Shown here: positions 43,114 to 46,661 of the stretch, one piece after another
How the letters are laid out: every line of letters begins with the position of its first letter
How positions within the stretch are numbered: the stretch's first letter is position 1
Assembly (NCBI GenBank): GCA_039185015.1
Contig: JBCDAU010000042.1
Span: 1-46,661 of the forward strand
Direction of reading: 5' to 3'
Source of the DNA: JBCBSZ01 sp039185015
Lineage (GTDB): Bacteria > Actinomycetota > Acidimicrobiia > Acidimicrobiales > Poriferisodalaceae
Length of the DNA: 46,661 bases
Notes under the pieces: generated by a model
Told to the model about the DNA's origin: nothing
The model's input: the letters and a program-made list of their open reading frames with translations, nothing else
The model's database searches: none
Made by a program: the position numbers and the translations under genes

Positions 43114-43632
43114 ATGAACCTCCGCCTGCTCGATCCGACGAGCGAGGTGAAGCCGGCCAAGCGGGAACGACTCGATCGCCCCGCCTCGGTCAAGGGCCTC
43201 ACCGTCGGGTTGCTCGACATCTCCAAGCCGCGGGGCAACGTGTTCCTCGACCGGCTCCAGGAGCGCCTCGAGTCCGAGGGCGCCAAGGTCGAACGCTACG
43301 CCAAGCCGACGTTCACCAAGCCGGCCCCGGTCGACCTCCGCCATGAGATCTCGACGAAGTGCGACCTGGTGATCGAGGCGCTCGCCGATTGAGGCAGCTG
43401 CACGTCGTGCAGTGTGCACGACATCACCGATCTGGAGCGCCGGGGCGTTCCGGGTGTCTTCGTCGCCACCGTCGAGTTCATCGACGGCGCAGCCGCGCAG
43501 TCGGCGGCGCTGGGGTTCGAGCCGGCGGCGGTCTACGTACCCCATCCGATCCAGGACCGCACCGATGACGAGATGATCGCCATCGCCGACGCCGCGGTCG
43601 ACGAGATCCTGGCGGCCGTCACCTCGCCGTGA
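43114..43632 (+). CDS. UGSC-family selenoprotein, Sec at codon 93 (TGA)
   Basis: Standard calling splits this gene at the TGA at 43390-43392. Read through from ATG 43114 to the TGA at 43630 it encodes 172 residues. Sec93 is in the sequence ALAD-Sec-GSCTSC, matching the UGSC motif for which a selenoprotein family is named. The first half has VKGLTVGLLDISKPRGNVFLDRLQERLESEGAKVERYAKP, and the second half reads on as a normal domain (RRGVPGVFVATVEFIDGAAAQSAALGFEPAAVYVPHPIQDRTDDE). The codon bias is the same on both sides, so it is one gene. A strong SECIS-like hairpin follows. Sec93 and C96 should form a selenenylsulfide redox pair. Its stop overlaps the methyltransferase start (GTGA). Confidence 0.9.
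43404..43422 (+). promoter_or_regulatory. Candidate bacterial SECIS hairpin of the UGSC gene
   Basis: GTCGTGCA (43404-43411) and TGCACGAC (43415-43422) form a perfect 8-bp stem around GUG (or, with the last pair open, AGUGU). The loop contains GU, and 19 nt separate the TGA from the loop. Both are within the range described for bacterial SECIS elements read by SelB. Confidence 0.8.
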
Positions 43633-44408
43633 GCCTGCACGCCGATCGGGCCCGGGCGTCGTCGTTCGGGTCCGATCCGCAGCGCTACGACCGGGCGCGT
43701 CCCACCTACCCCGACGCGCTCGTCGAGCACCTCCTCGACCTCGTGGCCGGCGAGGGTCCTGTCCGGGTCCTCGATGTCGGCTGCGGCACCGGCATCGCCT
43801 CGCGCCGCTTCGCCAACACCGGTGCTGACGTGCTCGGCGTCGAGCCCGACGAGCGGATGGCCGAGCTCGCCCGGCAGCGGGGCACGACCGTCGAGGTCGC
43901 CTCGTTCGAGTCCTGGGATTCGGCGGACCGCACCTTCGATCTCATCATCGCCGGCCAGGCATGGCACTGGGTCGAGCCCCGCGCCGGCGCCGTCCGGGCC
44001 GCCGAGGTCCTCCGCTCCGGCGGCGTGCTCGCTCCGTTCTGGAACCGTGGCACCCACCCCGAGGTGGACGAGGCCTTCGACCGGATCTACCGAGAGCGCA
44101 CGCCGGAGGACTTCGCCCGCAACCCGACACTCGGACCCGCTCGGCGCTGGTCGCCCGACCCCGAGGTGGTGGCCGCGATCGAAGCGACCAGCAGCTTCGA
44201 CCCGGTCGAGCAGGCGGAGTTCGAGTGGGACCGTCGCTACACCCGGGACGAGTGGCTCGACCAGCTCCCGAGCCACAGCGAGCACTCGCTCCTCCCACCC
44301 ACCGTGCTCGCCCACCTGCTCGACGGCATCGGCGAGGCGATCGACGCCGTCGGCGGTTCGTTCACGATGCACTACGCGACGGCGACCCTGATCGCCCGAC
44401 GGCGCTGA
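43629..44408 (+). CDS. Class I SAM-dependent methyltransferase
   Basis: A 259-residue Rossmann-fold methyltransferase: SFGSDPQRYDRARPTYPDALVEHLL, motif I VLDVGCGTGIASRR, the acidic end of strand 2 in VEPDERMAEL, and FDLIIAGQAWHWVEPRAGAVRAAEVLRSGG, as in UbiE/Tam-like enzymes. The GTG at 43629 overlaps the UGSC stop. The substrate is unknown. It belongs to the UGSC operon or is at least translationally coupled to it. Confidence 0.88.
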   Translation: MSLHADRARASSFGSDPQRYDRARPTYPDALVEHLLDLVAGEGPVRVLDVGCGTGIASRRFANTGADVLGVEPDERMAELARQRGTTVEVASFESWDSADRTFDLIIAGQAWHWVEPRAGAVRAAEVLRSGGVLAPFWNRGTHPEVDEAFDRIYRERTPEDFARNPTLGPARRWSPDPEVVAAIEATSSFDPVEQAEFEWDRRYTRDEWLDQLPSHSEHSLLPPTVLAHLLDGIGEAIDAVGGSFTMHYATATLIARRR

Positions 44409-44421
44409 GGAGGATCACCCC

Positions 44422-45165
44422 ATGACGCAGGATCTCGGCTTCGCACCCTGGGAGGCGCGGGCGGTCAACCTGCCCGAGCACGCCGGCAACGCCATCCACA
44501 CCGACGCGGGTGCGAGGGCCGCCGGGTTCCCCGCCGCGCTGGTGGCCGGGGTCGACGTCTACGGCTACCTGACCCACCTGCCGGTCGTCGCCTGGGGCGA
44601 GTCGTGGCTCAGCTCCGGTGGCGCCGAGGTGCACTTCCGGCGCCCGGTGTTCGACGACGACCTGATCCGGTCGACCGCCGCAGAGGCTCCCGACGACGAG
44701 GGCGCGGTCGCCGTGACGGGCGAGGTCGACGGCTCCGCCCGGGCGATCGCCCGCTTCTGGCCGGCCGCGCCGACGGCGCCCGAGGCACGTTCGGGCGAGC
44801 GGTTGGCGCCGCTCACGCTGCCGTTGGAAGAGCGGTGGAGACGTCACGGCGACCGATTGGGAGACGACCTGCCGCTCTATGCGGAGCGCGCTCTGGTCCA
44901 CCCGGTGCTCTGGCCGCACCTCGCCAACCAGGTCGTCGCTCGCGACCTCATCTCGGGGTCCTGGATCCACACCCGCAGCATCATCCGCCACCACGCTGCG
45001 GTCACCGTCGGCGGAGAGGCCGCGGCGAGGGCGACCGTCGTCGAACGGTTCGACTCACCGGCCGGCGAGCGGGCAGTGCTCGACATCTCGATCGAGGTCG
45101 ACGGAGATGTCGTGGCCACGCTCGAGCACGAGGCCATCGTCCGACTCGCCGATCGGACCGACTGA
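44422..45165 (+). CDS. MaoC/hotdog-fold protein (double hotdog-like)
   Basis: A 247-residue protein whose first half looks like a MaoC/thioesterase hotdog domain: GNAIHTDAGARAAGFPAALVAGVDVYGYL contains the hydratase-like N-x-I/A-H-x-D motif and central helix, followed by VHFRRPVFDDDLIRS. The second half repeats a hotdog-like pattern (HTRSIIRHHAAVTVGGEAAARATVVERFDS ... VVATLEHEAIVRL) without the catalytic motif. It may be a hydratase or acyl-thioester-binding protein. It lies 13 bp after the methyltransferase gene and 4 bp before the next one, so this is an operon of five genes. Confidence 0.75.
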   Translation: MTQDLGFAPWEARAVNLPEHAGNAIHTDAGARAAGFPAALVAGVDVYGYLTHLPVVAWGESWLSSGGAEVHFRRPVFDDDLIRSTAAEAPDDEGAVAVTGEVDGSARAIARFWPAAPTAPEARSGERLAPLTLPLEERWRRHGDRLGDDLPLYAERALVHPVLWPHLANQVVARDLISGSWIHTRSIIRHHAAVTVGGEAAARATVVERFDSPAGERAVLDISIEVDGDVVATLEHEAIVRLADRTD

Positions 45166-45169
45166 GCGG

Positions 45170-45787
45170 ATGGGCGTCTACGAACGGCACGTCCTCCCGC
45201 GCATCGTCGAGGCGAGCCTCGGCACCAAGGGAGCGCTGAAGCTGCGGCGACGGGTGTGCGCCGGACTGCATGGACGGGTGTTGGAGCTGGGTTTCGGCTC
45301 CGGGCTCAACGTGCCGCTGTACCCGGAGGAGGTCACGGGTGTCGTCGCCGTCGAGCCGTCGGACCTCGCCTGGCAGCGTTCGGACGGGCGACGTAGCCGC
45401 AGCACCGTGCCGGTCGAGCGGGTGGGCCTCGACGGAGCGTCGGTCCCGCTCCCCGACGACAGCTGTGACACGGCGCTGTCGACGTGGACCCTCTGCACGA
45501 TCCCCGACGTCGAGGCCGCCCTGGACGAAGTGCGTCGCATCCTGCGTCCCGGCGGCCGTTTCCACTTCCTCGAGCACGGGCTCGCTCCCGACCATGGTGT
45601 TCGCCGTTGGCAGCACCGGATCGAACCCGTCCAGAAGCGGATCGGTGGTGGCTGCCACCTGACCCGGCAGATCGTGTACCTCCTCGACGACGCCGGCTTC
45701 GTCGTGGACGAGGTCGACGTCTTCTACGAGCCCGGTGCCCCCAAGCCCTTCGGCGCGGACTCGCTCGGAGTCGCCGTCTCTCCCTGA
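45170..45787 (+). CDS. Class I SAM-dependent methyltransferase, UbiE-like
   Basis: A 205-residue methyltransferase: motif I VLELGFGSGLNVPLYP, then VVAVEPSDLAWQRS, LPDDSCDTALSTWTLCTIPDVEAALDEVRRILRPGGRFHFLEHG. These are typical of small UbiE/phospholipid-type methyltransferases. The ATG at 45170 lies 4 bp after the hotdog gene. The open frame upstream is not coding. The last 64 bp overlap the convergent mutY gene. The substrate is unknown. Confidence 0.87.
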   Translation: MGVYERHVLPRIVEASLGTKGALKLRRRVCAGLHGRVLELGFGSGLNVPLYPEEVTGVVAVEPSDLAWQRSDGRRSRSTVPVERVGLDGASVPLPDDSCDTALSTWTLCTIPDVEAALDEVRRILRPGGRFHFLEHGLAPDHGVRRWQHRIEPVQKRIGGGCHLTRQIVYLLDDAGFVVDEVDVFYEPGAPKPFGADSLGVAVSP

Positions 45788-46635
45788 GGCTCACCGGGCA
45801 GGACGAGCTGATCGCCTCGGCGCTCGACGAGACCGTCGTCCACGAGCCCGGCGACCACCTGCGCCGCCTTCGACTCGGAGCGATCGACGAGCCGAGCCAC
45901 GCGCCCGACGGCGACCGGACCGTCAGCGAGAGCCGCCAGCAGCCGTCCGCGGGCCTGGCGATCCGACCCCTCGAACGGCGCCTGCTTACCGCTCACCGCA
46001 GCGCTCCCCACCGCCGGGTCGGGGTCCGGACCGCCCCGCCAGCAGCACGTCGACCGCACCGGGCAGCGATCGCACACCGCCGAGCGCTTGCCACAGACCA
46101 TGGCACCCAGGTCGAGCATCGCCTGGTTCCAGGCCCAACCCTCCCCGACGGGGACCAGCTCGTCTGCCGCCGCCTGCGCCGCCTTCGGCGTCAGGCGCTC
46201 ACCTCGCTGACGGGCGAGGATCCGTCCGACGTTGGTGTCGACCACCGCTGCGTCCCGCTCGAAGGCGAAGGCCAGCACCGCTCGAGCCGTGTACGGCCCG
46301 ATCCCCGGCAGGGCGAGGAGCTCGTCGAGATCGTCGGGCAGCCTGCCACCGTGCACCTCGACGGCGGCGGCCGCGGTGGCGTGGAGGTTGCGGGCCCGGC
46401 GGGGATAGCCGAGGCCCTGCCACTCGCGCAACACGTCGGCGAGTGACGCAGCCGCGCAGGCGGCCGGGTCGGGAAACCGGTCGAGGAAGGCGCTCCACCG
46501 CGGCTCGACCCGAGCCACCCGCGTCTGTTGGAGCATCACCTCGGAGACGAGGATCGCCCACGGGTCGCGGGTGCGCCGCCAGGGCAGGTCGCGTCCGTGC
46601 TCGGCCGCCCAGGCGAGGAGCGCCCCGGGGTTCAT
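45724..46635 (-). CDS. mutY: A/G-specific adenine glycosylase MutY
   Basis: A 303-residue HhH-GPD DNA glycosylase that removes adenine opposite 8-oxoguanine. LPWRRTRDPWAILVSEVMLQQTRV has the catalytic Glu; LPGIGPYTARAVLAFAF is the helix-hairpin-helix; VVDTNVGRILAR carries the catalytic Asp. The [4Fe-4S] loop is C-x6-C-x2-C-x5-C in CGKRSAVCDRCPVRSTC. The C-terminal Nudix-like domain of E. coli MutY is absent; a winged-helix-like tail (RGRLLAALADGPVAVGRVARLVDRSESKAAQVV) takes its place. ATG at 46635 overlaps the previous gene's stop. It needs an Fe-S cluster, which the SUF system here could supply. Confidence 0.94.
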   Translation of the reverse strand: MNPGALLAWAAEHGRDLPWRRTRDPWAILVSEVMLQQTRVARVEPRWSAFLDRFPDPAACAAASLADVLREWQGLGYPRRARNLHATAAAAVEVHGGRLPDDLDELLALPGIGPYTARAVLAFAFERDAAVVDTNVGRILARQRGERLTPKAAQAAADELVPVGEGWAWNQAMLDLGAMVCGKRSAVCDRCPVRSTCCWRGGPDPDPAVGSAAVSGKQAPFEGSDRQARGRLLAALADGPVAVGRVARLVDRSESKAAQVVAGLVDDGLVERRGDQLVLPGEPQGETATPSESAPKGLGAPGS

Positions 46636-46661
46636 CCCTCGAACGCGGCCTCGGCGTCGTA
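46632..46661 (-). CDS. 3' end of an upstream minus-strand gene (partial)
   Basis: Read on the minus strand from the window edge, the last codons give YDAEAAFEG followed by TGA at 46632-46634, overlapping the mutY ATG (ATGA). Only nine residues are visible. It is probably the end of a gene cotranscribed with mutY. No family can be named. Confidence 0.55.
   Translation of the reverse strand, partial: YDAEAAFEG

Noticed and set aside
43393..43409. Alternative hairpin CTGCAC/GTGCAG directly after the UGSC TGA
   Set aside because: Its loop begins only 11 nt after the TGA, shorter than expected. The 8-bp stem at 43404-43422 is stronger and has correct spacing.

Overview
This window is high-GC bacterial DNA from what is almost certainly an actinobacterium. 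GTG starts are frequent, 4-base stop/start overlaps are common, and there is an F420-type luciferase-like oxidoreductase, a SUF iron-sulfur system with a Rieske-type ferredoxin, and Thr/Pro-rich secreted linkers. A class close to Acidimicrobiia is my inference from gene content, not something the sequence proves. Genes fill nearly all of the window. No rRNA, tRNA, CRISPR array, insertion sequence or phage gene was seen.

Layout. Positions 1-6.2 kb hold the end of a secreted protein with a Thr-Ala-Pro repeat linker, a tiny membrane protein, a winged-helix/NB-ARC regulator, and a membrane HD-GYP protein that carries an extracellular CBM2 module. Positions 6.2-12.4 kb hold two SUF clusters: sufC1-sufS-sufU on + and sufD-Rieske-sufC2 on -, followed by pterin dehydratase and Nudix genes. 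sufB stands alone at 22.7-24.1 kb. Positions 12.4-22.6 kb hold an ArsR/SRPBCC pair, a Cys-rich small protein, a lipoprotein coupled to a GGDEF-EAL protein, a class II aldolase, a peroxiredoxin-like selenoprotein, a chemoreceptor, an aquaporin and an APH-type kinase. Positions 24.3-33.1 kb hold a helicase, an unknown protein, a DNA methyltransferase, an acyl-CoA ligase, an LLM oxidoreductase and a second chemoreceptor. Positions 33.3-41.6 kb hold PAP2, gamma-carbonic anhydrase, oligopeptidase B, an FtsH-like protease, MauE/DoxX-like, flavin reductase, MBL-fold and PilT genes. Positions 41.6-46.7 kb hold a thioredoxin-like partner, a UGSC selenoprotein, two methyltransferases, a hotdog protein and MutY.

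The main discovery is two genes that ordinary gene calling breaks at an in-frame TGA. One (17836-18366, minus) is an AhpC/TSA-like protein with TGA at the redox-active position. The other (43114-43632, plus) contains U-G-S-C, the signature of the UGSC selenoprotein family. In both, a hairpin with a GU-containing loop begins its apical loop 17 or 19 nt after the TGA, as expected for a bacterial SECIS element. The organism therefore probably uses selenocysteine, although no sel gene lies in the window.

Other points of note: a two-block motif is shared by the sufC1 and sufB upstream regions, which suggests common control of physically separated SUF units. An intergenic repeat family with three recognisable copies is present. 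c-di-GMP enzymes, chemoreceptors and PilT together suggest a motile, surface-responsive cell.
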